DNA of 64,000 nt from UBA1081 sp045636025 (GTDB lineage: Bacteria; Bacillota; Clostridia; Oscillospirales; Acutalibacteraceae), in the NCBI GenBank assembly GCA_045636025.1, contig JAZTWP010000091.1, positions 62,001 through 126,000 on the forward strand, read 5' to 3'. The translations under genes were made by a program, and so were the position numbers. Below the pieces are notes generated by a model. That model was given only the letters and a program-made list of their open reading frames with translations. It had not been told where the DNA came from and did no database searches. Shown here one piece after another: positions 7,732-16,349 of the stretch. Every line of letters starts with the position of its first letter. Positions within the stretch are counted from its first letter, which is position 1.

Positions 7732-9999
7732 TTATCTTTTAACTTTCACATAGTCATAGGGACCTATTGCAATTCTGCCGTCTGTTGTGACTATGCTACC
7801 TGTATAGTTTACATAAATTTCTGTTCCGTCGGAGTATGTTGTGCAGTAAACACCGGTTACGGCATTTCCGTCGGAATCTTTTGTTATTTTTCTGTGGTCT
7901 GTTATTGTTTCATCGGTAAGCTCAGAGAACATTTCAGATGCATCATTGTAAAAATCAACAATTTCCGAGAGTCTTTCTGAAAGAAGATAACCGCTGTAAC
8001 AATAAATATTTGAGTCTTCATATATCCATTCATAAGCAGGAACAGCCCCGTATTCAATGAATCTGAGCATATTGTATCTGTAGAGCGGATTGCCTGCATC
8101 TATCGGGAGTCCTGAATAAAGCACATTTCCGTGAAGCACAGCCTGCGCAAAAGGTACTGCTTCATAAGCCTCACTTTCAGGATAGAATGTGTCAAACTGC
8201 ATATTTGTGATATAGGATGCATTATAAAGTGAATAAAGATTGCCGCCGGAAACGGACAATACACCGTAATTTGAAACAGCACGTAACATTGATGAAATTT
8301 CATTCATGGCATCCTGACGTGTGTTCTTGCTGTCTGAATAAAGAATCTGCCCCGCATCTGTAACCGAAATACCGTCTGCGTATGAAGTTATATCGCTGTC
8401 AAGATATTTTGTGAATGAAGTGCTGAATACAGAAAGTTTCATCAGTTTCATTTCGAAAAATGCATCTTCGGAATAAATTGAAGGATTAGCTTTTTCTGCA
8501 GCAAGGTCAGAAGCTTCTTTTCCTATGCGTGAAAGGAATGATGAAGACGCATTGCTGTTATATCCGAGGTCATTCTGCATCATAAAATCTGCAGTTTTAC
8601 CGCTTATGTCATAAGATTTTTTTCCTGCTGAGTAATTTTTGCCTGAAGAGAAAATATTTGCTCCGAGAAGCAGTGTACAGCCTTGCTTCTGAGTGTAGTC
8701 ATAAAGGCTGATGAGCCCGTTTTTACCACCGTTTCTGCTGTTTACTGCAGATGTGTAGATATTGCTGTTTGCTGTACCGCCTTTGTAGATTCCGTTGTAG
8801 TTTAGCACGATATTGCTTATGCCTTTTCCTTTCAGAATGCCGAGAATGTCGGTTGTCTGATGTGTGGTTGTAAGAATTTCTGATTTTTCCGCACCGACAA
8901 CGGTAAGATTGAATGGGAGATTATCAGCCTGTGCTGTTTTTTCTGATGAAAGGCGTGATGAGAGAATGAATTCTTCTCTTGCGGCAGATGCCATAGCAGA
9001 GTATGTCGCATTGCTGCCTGAAAGGAATTTATATGAAACAGAAATTTTACCGCTGTATGAAACACCTTTGTGCACAGATGTTTCATCAAGATGTTTTACC
9101 TGAGTTATAGTAAAAACGGGATAGATTGCAGATAATTTTCCGTCTGAACCTCTGTTTGCTCTGATACTTGCAAGAGCATCACCGTCTGTAATTACAGCAA
9201 TGAATGCGCTGTTTTCCCTTTTTGCTCCGAATAAGGGGAGAGTTGCTGATGCTGATTCTGTTTCACGCTGATTGTATGGGTCGGTTCCGTAAACATCAAT
9301 ATTGATGCTGCTTGTTGAATCATCTTTTCTTGAGAGATTCATCAGTGCCCCTGAATTGTCGGGTATAAGAAACCAATCATCGTTACCGTCTGTTTCATCA
9401 GATGCAAAACACGGCATAACGCTGATATCTTTTACAAAAGCACCTTTTGTGCACACAAGATTTGCTGTGTCGATGGTCATAACAACTGATTGATTTTTAA
9501 GTTCATAAGTAACCGTGAAAATTACATAAATATCGTCGGCACTCATTTCTTCCTGAGATTTTTTTGCAGTTTCCTTGTTGTTGCTCATTGTGTATGTTAC
9601 GGAGAGAATTCCGTTTTCGATGCTTAATGCCGAAGATGACATAGCAACTGAATCTGACTGGGTATTCATCTCATAAATACCGTTGTCAGTGTAAAGAGTC
9701 AGCGCAAATGCGTATGAACTGTCTGTGAAAGATTTTTTCAAAGCAGACCATTTATAGCCTGTTGTAAGGTCTTTAACAATAACCGAATGATTTTTCTTGT
9801 CTGCACAAAGCTCAATAAAGCTGCTTTCTGAAACTGATTCATAGCTTTCAGAGTCTTTGAAAAATACATTGTCAGCCTTTGTTTTTTCAGCAAGCGGACC
9901 GGTTGAAAAAACTGAGCTCTTTCCGTCGCAGGATGTGAAAACTCCGCAGAATATCATTATCAGTATGAGCAAAACTGATGTTATTCTTAATTTCTGCAT
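7732..9999 (-). CDS. DUF5696-type secreted lipoprotein
   Basis: A 755-residue protein with an N-terminal lipoprotein signal: basic start MQKLR, hydrophobic core, and a TSC lipobox with Cys near residue 24. This predicts lipid anchoring on the outside of the membrane. The rest is a long extracellular region rich in Ser and Tyr, matching the uncharacterised DUF5696 family. In the C-terminal half the pattern (NIVLNYNGIYKGG, then LISLYDYTQKQGCTLLLGAN) suggests a TIM-barrel glycosidase-like fold, but this is inference. A GGAAG site precedes the start. It is first in an operon with metA, an odd partner for a surface lipoprotein; the linkage may be only positional. Confidence 0.7.
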   Translation of the reverse strand: MQKLRITSVLLILIMIFCGVFTSCDGKSSVFSTGPLAEKTKADNVFFKDSESYESVSESSFIELCADKKNHSVIVKDLTTGYKWSALKKSFTDSSYAFALTLYTDNGIYEMNTQSDSVAMSSSALSIENGILSVTYTMSNNKETAKKSQEEMSADDIYVIFTVTYELKNQSVVMTIDTANLVCTKGAFVKDISVMPCFASDETDGNDDWFLIPDNSGALMNLSRKDDSTSSINIDVYGTDPYNQRETESASATLPLFGAKRENSAFIAVITDGDALASIRANRGSDGKLSAIYPVFTITQVKHLDETSVHKGVSYSGKISVSYKFLSGSNATYSAMASAAREEFILSSRLSSEKTAQADNLPFNLTVVGAEKSEILTTTHQTTDILGILKGKGISNIVLNYNGIYKGGTANSNIYTSAVNSRNGGKNGLISLYDYTQKQGCTLLLGANIFSSGKNYSAGKKSYDISGKTADFMMQNDLGYNSNASSSFLSRIGKEASDLAAEKANPSIYSEDAFFEMKLMKLSVFSTSFTKYLDSDITSYADGISVTDAGQILYSDSKNTRQDAMNEISSMLRAVSNYGVLSVSGGNLYSLYNASYITNMQFDTFYPESEAYEAVPFAQAVLHGNVLYSGLPIDAGNPLYRYNMLRFIEYGAVPAYEWIYEDSNIYCYSGYLLSERLSEIVDFYNDASEMFSELTDETITDHRKITKDSDGNAVTGVYCTTYSDGTEIYVNYTGSIVTTDGRIAIGPYDYVKVKR

Positions 10000-10027
10000 T
10001 GTGTCACTTCCTTTCAGTTATCAGTTA

Positions 10028-10056
10028 ATTATAGCATAACCCTTGTCAATGTGCAA
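10028..10056 (-). promoter_or_regulatory. Promoter of the DUF5696-metA operon
   Basis: Read on minus: TTGCAC, 17-base spacer ending in an extended -10 TGC, then TATAAT (10033-10028). It gives a leader of about 20 bases before the lipoprotein start. Confidence 0.72.
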
Positions 10057-10981
10057 TATTTTTATTTTTTTTATTTACAATAAAAATGCCTGCGCATACA
10101 AGAAGAATGGAAATAAGACCTTTTATGCCGAAAGCTTCGCCTTTTTCGTTGAGAAGTATAGCTGAAAGTAAAAATCCGAATATTGGGTTCATAAAGCCGT
10201 AAACAGCAACGGATGAAACATCATTATGTTCAAGAAGTTTGCTCCAGAGAGAATATGCAGCGGCAGAAAGAAATGCAAGATAAAGCAGTATAAGTACTGA
10301 TTTTGTGCCGCAGAAAGAGAATTTTCCGCCCATTAAAATACCGCCTGCAATCATCACAATTCCGCCGAAAATGAATTGCCAGGAGCTTAGCATCACCGTA
10401 TTGTGATTCTTTGAAAATTTCTTCATAAGTGAAGATGAAAAAGCATAAGCAACGGTTGAAATCAGCACAAAACCTTCACCCGTGAGTTTCAGTGAACCCT
10501 CTGTAAGTCCCGTCAGATTTATAAGTATAATACCGCAGAAACCTACTGCACTGCCTATTTGTTTTGCAGGGGTTAATTTTTCAGTTCTGAATACGATGCA
10601 GGATATGAGAATTGCAATAAACACATTTGCTCCGATAATAACCGAAGCCTTTACACCTGAAGTGTTTGCAAGTCCGATATAGAAGAAAAAATACTGCAAA
10701 ATTGTCTGAAAAATACTAAGTATAAAAACAGGTGCAATGTCATTTTTCTTCGGTACAATCAGCTCTTTGTTTGCGGCACTTGCCATAATAACAGCCAGTA
10801 TTCCGGCAAGAGTAAATCTGACACCTGCAAACAGAATCTGAGTTGCTGTGTCATCACCTGCAATTGAAAACTCAGCATATCCTATTTTTAGCACGGGAAA
10901 AGCGCTTCCCCATAATAAACTGCATATTCCTGCAATAAGACAGACAATTGCAGGTTTTTTCAGAATAACATCTTTTTCCAA
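10046..10981 (-). CDS. EamA-family (DMT) transporter
   Basis: A 311-residue protein with about ten hydrophobic segments in two EamA repeats. The first contains VCLIAGICSLLWGSAFPVLKIGY with the typical WGSAFP motif; the second begins near residue 155 (GFVLISTVAYAFSSSLMKK). Members are drug/metabolite exporters in the cytoplasmic membrane, often for amino acids or nucleotide-related metabolites; the substrate here is unknown. The start codon is TTG at 10981-10979 with a GGAG site upstream. Single gene; its end overlaps the promoter of the next operon. Confidence 0.88.
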   Translation of the reverse strand: MEKDVILKKPAIVCLIAGICSLLWGSAFPVLKIGYAEFSIAGDDTATQILFAGVRFTLAGILAVIMASAANKELIVPKKNDIAPVFILSIFQTILQYFFFYIGLANTSGVKASVIIGANVFIAILISCIVFRTEKLTPAKQIGSAVGFCGIILINLTGLTEGSLKLTGEGFVLISTVAYAFSSSLMKKFSKNHNTVMLSSWQFIFGGIVMIAGGILMGGKFSFCGTKSVLILLYLAFLSAAAYSLWSKLLEHNDVSSVAVYGFMNPIFGFLLSAILLNEKGEAFGIKGLISILLVCAGIFIVNKKNKNIAH

Positions 10982-11010
10982 AATAACCGACTCCGTGTGA
11001 AATATACTTC

Positions 11011-11039
11011 ATTATAGGCTACAATGTAAAATAAAGCAA
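11011..11039 (-). promoter_or_regulatory. Promoter of the EamA transporter gene
   Basis: Read on minus: TTGCTT, 17-base spacer, TATAAT (11016-11011), about 30 bases before the TTG start codon. Confidence 0.68.
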
Positions 11040-11048
11040 GTTTTTATG

Positions 11049-11077
11049 TTGACAAAAAATAAAAAATAAAATATACT
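11049..11077 (+). promoter_or_regulatory. Promoter of the 11.1-kb membrane protein gene
   Basis: TTGACA at 11049-11054, 17-base A-rich spacer, TATACT at 11072-11077. Confidence 0.75.
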
Positions 11078-11108
11078 GTGTGTATCAGAAAATACTATGG
11101 TGAAAATT

Positions 11109-11912
11109 ATGAATGCAAATAAAAAGATACTTCTTTCCGTAATTGTATTTGTTTTGGTTGTTGCTCTTGGTGGAGTTATATTGTTCTTCCTCGGCTCAGA
11201 CAACAGAAACGAACCTTATGTTGATGAATACGGAAATGTATATTATCCGGGCGGATATAATGATCCCGATAAAACAACATCTGTCAATCTTCCTGATTCA
11301 CCTGCTATGGGTGATCTTTATATGGATGCGCAGGAAAGAGCAGTTATTGAAGCATTCGTTTCAGGTTGCTATTATATTTCAATGATCGATATGAGCTCTC
11401 CTGATCAGGCACAGCTTGATATTGCTATCAGAAATGAAGATTTTCAGATGGCTGCAGAAGTTGAGGGTGTAAAGTTTGAAATTATGTTCCTTAATTCAAA
11501 TCTTTATCTCATCGACTCAGAAAAGAGATATATCGATATGAGTACATTAAGCTCTCTTGCAGGTGCAGAGGAAGCATTTGATACAGAAAGTATGAAAGAA
11601 GTTGCTGCCGTACTTGACGTTTCTCAGTATAACTTCCACTCTGTTGAAAAAGAAGACTCAACTGTCGATAATTCAGCAGCGGTGTGTTATAAATATATTG
11701 CGGATGATCTTGAGCTCAAATTCTACTTTGTTTCAAGTGAACTCCGTCAGATAGACTTTGTTTCTGTCGCTGACGGCGGTGAAAATCTTTCAATCAAAGT
11801 AAATCAGTTTCTTCCGTACATTCCGTCAGACAAACTGACGGTAACAGGGCTTAAAAAGACAAACATCCTCGAATTTTTCAAGAATCTCGGGGTTGAGTTT
11901 GGCGCATATTAA
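11109..11912 (+). CDS. Membrane-anchored protein of unknown function
   Basis: The start is placed at the second ATG (11109), 6 bases after GGTG, rather than 11097; this gives 267 residues. An N-terminal membrane segment (ILLSVIVFVLVVALGGVILFF) is followed by an extracytoplasmic domain with no Cys-based lipobox. The mature part has a short Asp/Tyr/Gly-rich stretch (YVDEYGNVYYPGGY) and then a mixed alpha/beta domain. I do not recognise the family. It could be a surface sensor or a lipoprotein-like carrier domain. It stands just before the PurF-like gene with a 73-base gap and no clear terminator, so they may be co-transcribed. Confidence 0.6.
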   Translation: MNANKKILLSVIVFVLVVALGGVILFFLGSDNRNEPYVDEYGNVYYPGGYNDPDKTTSVNLPDSPAMGDLYMDAQERAVIEAFVSGCYYISMIDMSSPDQAQLDIAIRNEDFQMAAEVEGVKFEIMFLNSNLYLIDSEKRYIDMSTLSSLAGAEEAFDTESMKEVAAVLDVSQYNFHSVEKEDSTVDNSAAVCYKYIADDLELKFYFVSSELRQIDFVSVADGGENLSIKVNQFLPYIPSDKLTVTGLKKTNILEFFKNLGVEFGAY

Positions 11913-11985
11913 TGAAATACAGCTGCTGATTTTTCGGTGGCTTATTTTGTTGAAATATTCAATCGGCGAAAAGTGAGGTTAAATT

Positions 11986-13392
11986 ATGGGCGGTTTTTTC
12001 GGAGTAGCTTCAAAAGAAGATTGCGTTTTTGATCTGTTTTTCGGAACAGACTATCATTTCCATCTGGGAACAAGACGAGCGGGACTTGCTGTTTACAGCA
12101 AAGAAAACGGTTTTGACAGAGCAATTCACAATATCGAAAATGCTCCTTTCAGAACAAAGTTCCTTGATGAATATGAATCAATGCACGGCTGTTACGGCAT
12201 CGGCTGTATCTCAGACTACGAAGCTCAGCCTATCCATGTCAGAAGCCATCACGGACCTTTTGCAATAACAACAGTCGGCAAAATCAATAATGCCGATGAA
12301 ATAGTAAATGATATAATTGACAGCAAAACTCATTTCTTTGAGATGCGTAACGGTGAAATAAATCCCACAGAGCTTGTTGCCGCTATCATTAACCGTAAGG
12401 ATAATTTTATTGACGGTATCAGATATGCTCAGGAAGTTATTGAAGGTTCAATCAGTATGCTTATTCTCACTGAAAAGGGTGTGTATGCAGCAAGAGATAA
12501 AATGGGCAGAACACCTGTTGTTATCGGTAAAAAAGATGACGGATACTGTGCAAGTTTTGAGAGCTTTGCATATCTTAACCTTGGTTATCATGATTACAAA
12601 GAGCTCGGTCCCGGCGAAGTCGTTGTTTTTGATGAAAACGATATAAAGACACTTGTTGCACCGGGCGATGAAATGAAAATCTGTACATTCCTCTGGGTTT
12701 ATTACGGATTCCCTTCATCTTCATATGAAGGTATAAGTGTTGAAAAGATGCGTAATAACTGCGGTGCATTTATTGCAAAGCGTGACAATGTAAGACCTGA
12801 CTGCGTTGCGGGTATTCCCGATTCAGGTATTGCACACGCTGTAGGTTATGCAAATGAGTCAGGCGTACCTTATGCAAGACCTTTTGTAAAGTACACACCT
12901 ACATGGCCCCGTTCATTTATGCCTTCCAGTCAGAATAAGCGTAAGCAGATAGCAAAAATGAAGTTAATTCCCATACACGACCTTATTGAGGGCAAGAGCC
13001 TTATGCTTATTGATGACTCAATCGTAAGAGGTACACAGCTGAGCGAAACAACTGAATTCCTTTATGACTGCGGTGCAAAAGAAGTTCATATCAGACCTGC
13101 TTGTCCGCCGTTGCTTTATGGCTGCAAATACCTTAATTTTTCAAGTTCAAAATCAGAAATGGAGCTTATCACAAGACGTGTTATCGCAGAATTTGAAGGA
13201 GATAATGTTTCCCCTGAAATTCTTGCCGAGTATGCAGATCCTGACAGCGAAAGATATCAGAAAATGCTTGATAAGATATGTGAAAAACTTCATTTCACAT
13301 CACTCAGATATAACCGACTTGACGATATGCTTGAAGCAACAGGTCTTCCTGCAGAAAAGCTTTGCACATATTGTTGGAACGGAAAAGAATAA
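11986..13392 (+). CDS. PurF-like amidophosphoribosyltransferase paralogue lacking the glutaminase Cys
   Basis: A 468-residue protein aligned by eye to PurF. The N-terminal Ntn-type domain begins MGGFFGVASKED, where canonical PurF has a processed Cys followed by GIxG. Here the expected Cys position is Gly and the only nearby Cys is residue 13, so glutamine hydrolysis by the normal mechanism is not expected. The phosphoribosyltransferase half is intact: PRPP motif LMLIDDSIVRGTQ near residues 342-354. A C-terminal CTYC pair resembles the 4Fe-4S ligands of Bacillus-type PurF. It is not in a purine operon. It may use ammonia, have a different activity, or act as a regulator. A GTGAGG site precedes the ATG, and a terminator follows. 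Confidence 0.8.
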   Translation: MGGFFGVASKEDCVFDLFFGTDYHFHLGTRRAGLAVYSKENGFDRAIHNIENAPFRTKFLDEYESMHGCYGIGCISDYEAQPIHVRSHHGPFAITTVGKINNADEIVNDIIDSKTHFFEMRNGEINPTELVAAIINRKDNFIDGIRYAQEVIEGSISMLILTEKGVYAARDKMGRTPVVIGKKDDGYCASFESFAYLNLGYHDYKELGPGEVVVFDENDIKTLVAPGDEMKICTFLWVYYGFPSSSYEGISVEKMRNNCGAFIAKRDNVRPDCVAGIPDSGIAHAVGYANESGVPYARPFVKYTPTWPRSFMPSSQNKRKQIAKMKLIPIHDLIEGKSLMLIDDSIVRGTQLSETTEFLYDCGAKEVHIRPACPPLLYGCKYLNFSSSKSEMELITRRVIAEFEGDNVSPEILAEYADPDSERYQKMLDKICEKLHFTSLRYNRLDDMLEATGLPAEKLCTYCWNGKE

Positions 13393-13396
13393 TTTT

Positions 13397-13427
13397 AATG
13401 CAGGACTTTCGGGTTCTGCATTTTTTT
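13397..13427 (+). terminator. Terminator after the PurF-like gene
   Basis: A 10-bp stem with one G-T pair (13397-13406 with 13413-13422) followed by a T run. Confidence 0.78.
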
Positions 13428-13458
13428 GATGAAATTGTACGATAAATATCATTAAATG

Positions 13459-13487
13459 TTGACAAATTTTATTTATTATGATATATT
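13459..13487 (+). promoter_or_regulatory. Promoter of the TIR-RCC1 gene
   Basis: TTGACA at 13459-13464, 17-base spacer, TATATT at 13482-13487. With the terminator on each side this makes the gene a single-gene unit. Confidence 0.78.
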
Positions 13488-13548
13488 TTGTTGTGTATAA
13501 TTATTATAATATCCGATATTTTTATAATATTTGCGGAGATGATTTTTT

Positions 13549-16230
13549 ATGGCTATTTTCAAATGCAAAATGTGCGGCGGTGACCTGAACATAGAAGATG
13601 GTATCAGCATTACAGAGTGCGAATATTGCGGTACAAAACAAACATTACCAAGGCTTAATGATGATCGCAAAGCAAATTTTTTTAACAGAGCAAACCATTT
13701 ACGAATCAATAATGAATTTGACAAAGCAATGGGAATTTACGAGCAGATTCTCAATGAAGATAACACTGATGCAGAGATTTATTGGTCATTGGTGCTTTGC
13801 CGTTTCGGTATTGAATATGTTGAAGACCCTGTGTCTCATAATCGTGTGCCCACTGTAAACCGAGCACAGTTTACATCAATTTTTGATGATTTGAATTATA
13901 AATCTGCATTACAGTATGCTGATGAATATCAGAAGGCTGTTTATGAAGCAGAGGCGAATGCAATAAATGAACTTCAGAAGGAAATACTTGCAATTTCTCA
14001 GAAAGAAGAGCCTTTTGATGTGTTTATCTGCTATAAAGAGTCAGATAACAACGGCAGACGTACAAAGGATTCAGTAATTGCAACTGAACTTTATCACGAA
14101 CTCAGCAGAGAGGGGTACAAGGTTTTTTTCTCAAGAATTACGCTTGAGGATAAACTCGGTACAGCCTATGAACCTTATATCTTTGCAGCTCTGAATTCTT
14201 CAAAGATAATGGTTGTGATCGGCACAAAACGTGAACACTTCAATGCTGTATGGGTAAAAAATGAGTGGAGCAGATATCTGTCACTTATCAGAAACGGAGC
14301 AAAAAAAATTCTGATCCCTGCATACCGTGATATGGATCCATATGATTTACCTGAAGAGTTTTCTCATCTTCAGGCTCAGGATATGTCAAAACTCGGCTTT
14401 ATGCAGGATCTTATCCGAGGAATCAATAAATTGGCAAAACCTGAAGAGGCGAAACCCGTTATCAATACAGCTACGGCTTCGGATTCAAACGGAAATCTTG
14501 CGACATTGATTAAAAGAGGTCAGCTTGCACTTGAGTATGGTGAATGGAACAATGCCGATTCATTCTTTGAACAGGCATTGAATATCAATGCGGAGAATGC
14601 AGACGCTTATCTCGGCAAACTTTTGTCGGAGCTTAAAATATCTAAGATTGACGAACTGAAAAATTGTGAAGACTCATTTGAAAATTCAAATACTTACAAA
14701 AAACTTATCAGATTTGCTGATTCTTCACTTGCTGAAATATTAAAAGGTGCCATAGCTTCAATTGCTGAAAGAAAATATAAAGATGAAATGAATCAGATTT
14801 ATAATGAAGCTTTGGGCAAGAAGCAATCAGCAGAAACAGAAGAAGAGTTCAAGCTCGCAGCAGAAATCTTTGCAAAAATTTCTGATTGGCAGGATTCAGC
14901 AATGCTTGCTGAGGAATGTGTTGCTGAATCAAAAAGACTCAAAGAACAGGAATTTGATGAAATATATCGTCAGGCTGTTACTGAAAAAGAAAAGGCGGTA
15001 ACTCAATACGGATACCAGACTGCTGCTGACTTGTTCGGTAAAATTTTAGACTGGAAAGATTCAGAAAAACTTCAGAAAGAATGCTTCGACAAAATAGATG
15101 AATATAAATTAAAGGTTGATAACATGATCCGCAGAAAGGATCGTATTCAGAAGATTCTTTTAATTGTTGCAATAGTTTCCGTGTTGTCATTTGCAGGATA
15201 TCTGATATTCAGTTTTATTCAGTCCGGTATAGAAAAAACTGAAAATGAATATAAAAATGCAGTTTTATTAATGGAAGACGGTAATTATATCGACGCTATT
15301 AAGGTTTTTGAAAAATTAGGAACTTATAAGGATAGTGCAGATAAAATCTCTCTTTGTGAAAAGCTTAAAAAAGAAGAATTTCTCGCGTTGATTGAAGATA
15401 AAAACAGAATTTCCGTAAGTGATTTGCACGTAGTCGGTCTTAATTCAGACGGAACGGTTGTTGCAACAGGTAGTAATGAATTCGCTCAATGTGATGTTTC
15501 AGACTGGACGGACATCATTGCGTTAGATGCAGTTGGAAATAACACAGTTGGTCTAAAATCAAACGGCACAGTTGTTGTAGCAGGTCACCTTTCTTACGCT
15601 GATGAAGTGTCGGCTTGGACAGATATTGTTGCTGTTTCTTCAGGAGGATCTCATATGGTCGGGCTTAAATCAGACGGCACTGTTGTTGCTGCAGGCGATA
15701 ATTATTACTGGCAATGTGAAGTGTCAGATTGGACAGATATTATTGCGGTTTCTGCGGGTTGGAATCACACAGTCGGACTGAAATCAGACGGCACGGTTGT
15801 TGCTGTCGGAGATTCTCAGAGTAACGGGCAATGTGCAGTGTCAGACTGGACTGATATTGTTGCCATTTCTGCGTGTCATAACCAGACCTTCGGTCTCAGG
15901 GCGGACGACACGGTTGTTGCTGTCGGTTTTGATTATTCCGGTCAATGCGAAGTATCAGACTGGACAGATGTTGTTTCTGTATCTGCGGGTTGGCTTCATA
16001 CGGTGGGGCTTAAATCAGACGGAACGGTTGTTGCAACAGGTGCAAATGAAGATGGGCAATGCGAAGTGTCAGACTGGACAGATATAATTGCTGTTTCTGC
16101 AGGAACTTATCATACTGTCGGACTAAAATCAGACGGTACGGTTGTTGTTGCGGGAGGTGAAAGATTGTTTATCGATAATCAAGATGATAATATTTCCACT
16201 CCTATCACAGAATGGGATTTGATTGATTAA
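13549..16230 (+). CDS. Zinc-ribbon/TIR/TPR membrane protein with RCC1-like propeller repeats
   Basis: An 893-residue modular protein. A zinc ribbon occupies residues 6-27 (CxxC...CxxC). A helical TPR-like region follows, then a TIR domain at about 154-300, beginning FDVFICYKESD. Within it WVKNEW (E239) aligns with the WVHKE segment holding the catalytic Glu of the SARM1 TIR NADase. Next come TPR-like repeats with a recurring D-W-[KQ]-D-S motif (about 310-530), a membrane helix at about 535-556, another short TPR-like unit, and seven RCC1-like repeats of 37-39 residues from about 628 to the end (consensus VGLKSDGTVVAAG...SDWTDIIAVSAG). Seven is the blade number of an RCC1 propeller. The topology suggests the TIR is cytoplasmic and the propeller extracellular. 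No defence gene is adjacent. NADase or sensing activity is inference. Confidence 0.88.
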   Translation: MAIFKCKMCGGDLNIEDGISITECEYCGTKQTLPRLNDDRKANFFNRANHLRINNEFDKAMGIYEQILNEDNTDAEIYWSLVLCRFGIEYVEDPVSHNRVPTVNRAQFTSIFDDLNYKSALQYADEYQKAVYEAEANAINELQKEILAISQKEEPFDVFICYKESDNNGRRTKDSVIATELYHELSREGYKVFFSRITLEDKLGTAYEPYIFAALNSSKIMVVIGTKREHFNAVWVKNEWSRYLSLIRNGAKKILIPAYRDMDPYDLPEEFSHLQAQDMSKLGFMQDLIRGINKLAKPEEAKPVINTATASDSNGNLATLIKRGQLALEYGEWNNADSFFEQALNINAENADAYLGKLLSELKISKIDELKNCEDSFENSNTYKKLIRFADSSLAEILKGAIASIAERKYKDEMNQIYNEALGKKQSAETEEEFKLAAEIFAKISDWQDSAMLAEECVAESKRLKEQEFDEIYRQAVTEKEKAVTQYGYQTAADLFGKILDWKDSEKLQKECFDKIDEYKLKVDNMIRRKDRIQKILLIVAIVSVLSFAGYLIFSFIQSGIEKTENEYKNAVLLMEDGNYIDAIKVFEKLGTYKDSADKISLCEKLKKEEFLALIEDKNRISVSDLHVVGLNSDGTVVATGSNEFAQCDVSDWTDIIALDAVGNNTVGLKSNGTVVVAGHLSYADEVSAWTDIVAVSSGGSHMVGLKSDGTVVAAGDNYYWQCEVSDWTDIIAVSAGWNHTVGLKSDGTVVAVGDSQSNGQCAVSDWTDIVAISACHNQTFGLRADDTVVAVGFDYSGQCEVSDWTDVVSVSAGWLHTVGLKSDGTVVATGANEDGQCEVSDWTDIIAVSAGTYHTVGLKSDGTVVVAGGERLFIDNQDDNISTPITEWDLID
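15430..16160 (+). repeat. In-gene tandem repeats encoding RCC1-like units
   Basis: Seven diverged units of about 111-117 bases, each encoding a VGLKSDGTVV core and an SDW/SAWTDI core. The DNA of units 3 to 6 is clearly similar, suggesting recent duplication or conversion. Confidence 0.8.
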
Positions 16231-16250
16231 AAACTTGCTATATTTACACA

Positions 16251-16275
16251 AAAAAGCGGTGTTTGCCGCTTTTTT
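16251..16275 (+). terminator. Terminator after the TIR-RCC1 gene
   Basis: A 9-bp stem (16251-16259 with 16266-16274) with an A run before and a T run after. Confidence 0.85.
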
Positions 16276-16286
16276 GCTTTTAACTG

Positions 16287-16315
16287 TTGAAAACTGTTTT
16301 TGTTTGTGTTATATT
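16287..16315 (+). promoter_or_regulatory. Promoter of iorAB
   Basis: TTGAAA at 16287-16292, 17-base spacer, TATATT at 16310-16315; an ACGGAGG site follows before the ATG. Confidence 0.72.
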
Positions 16316-16349
16316 ATTAAAATGATTTTAATCCACGGAGGTTTATATA

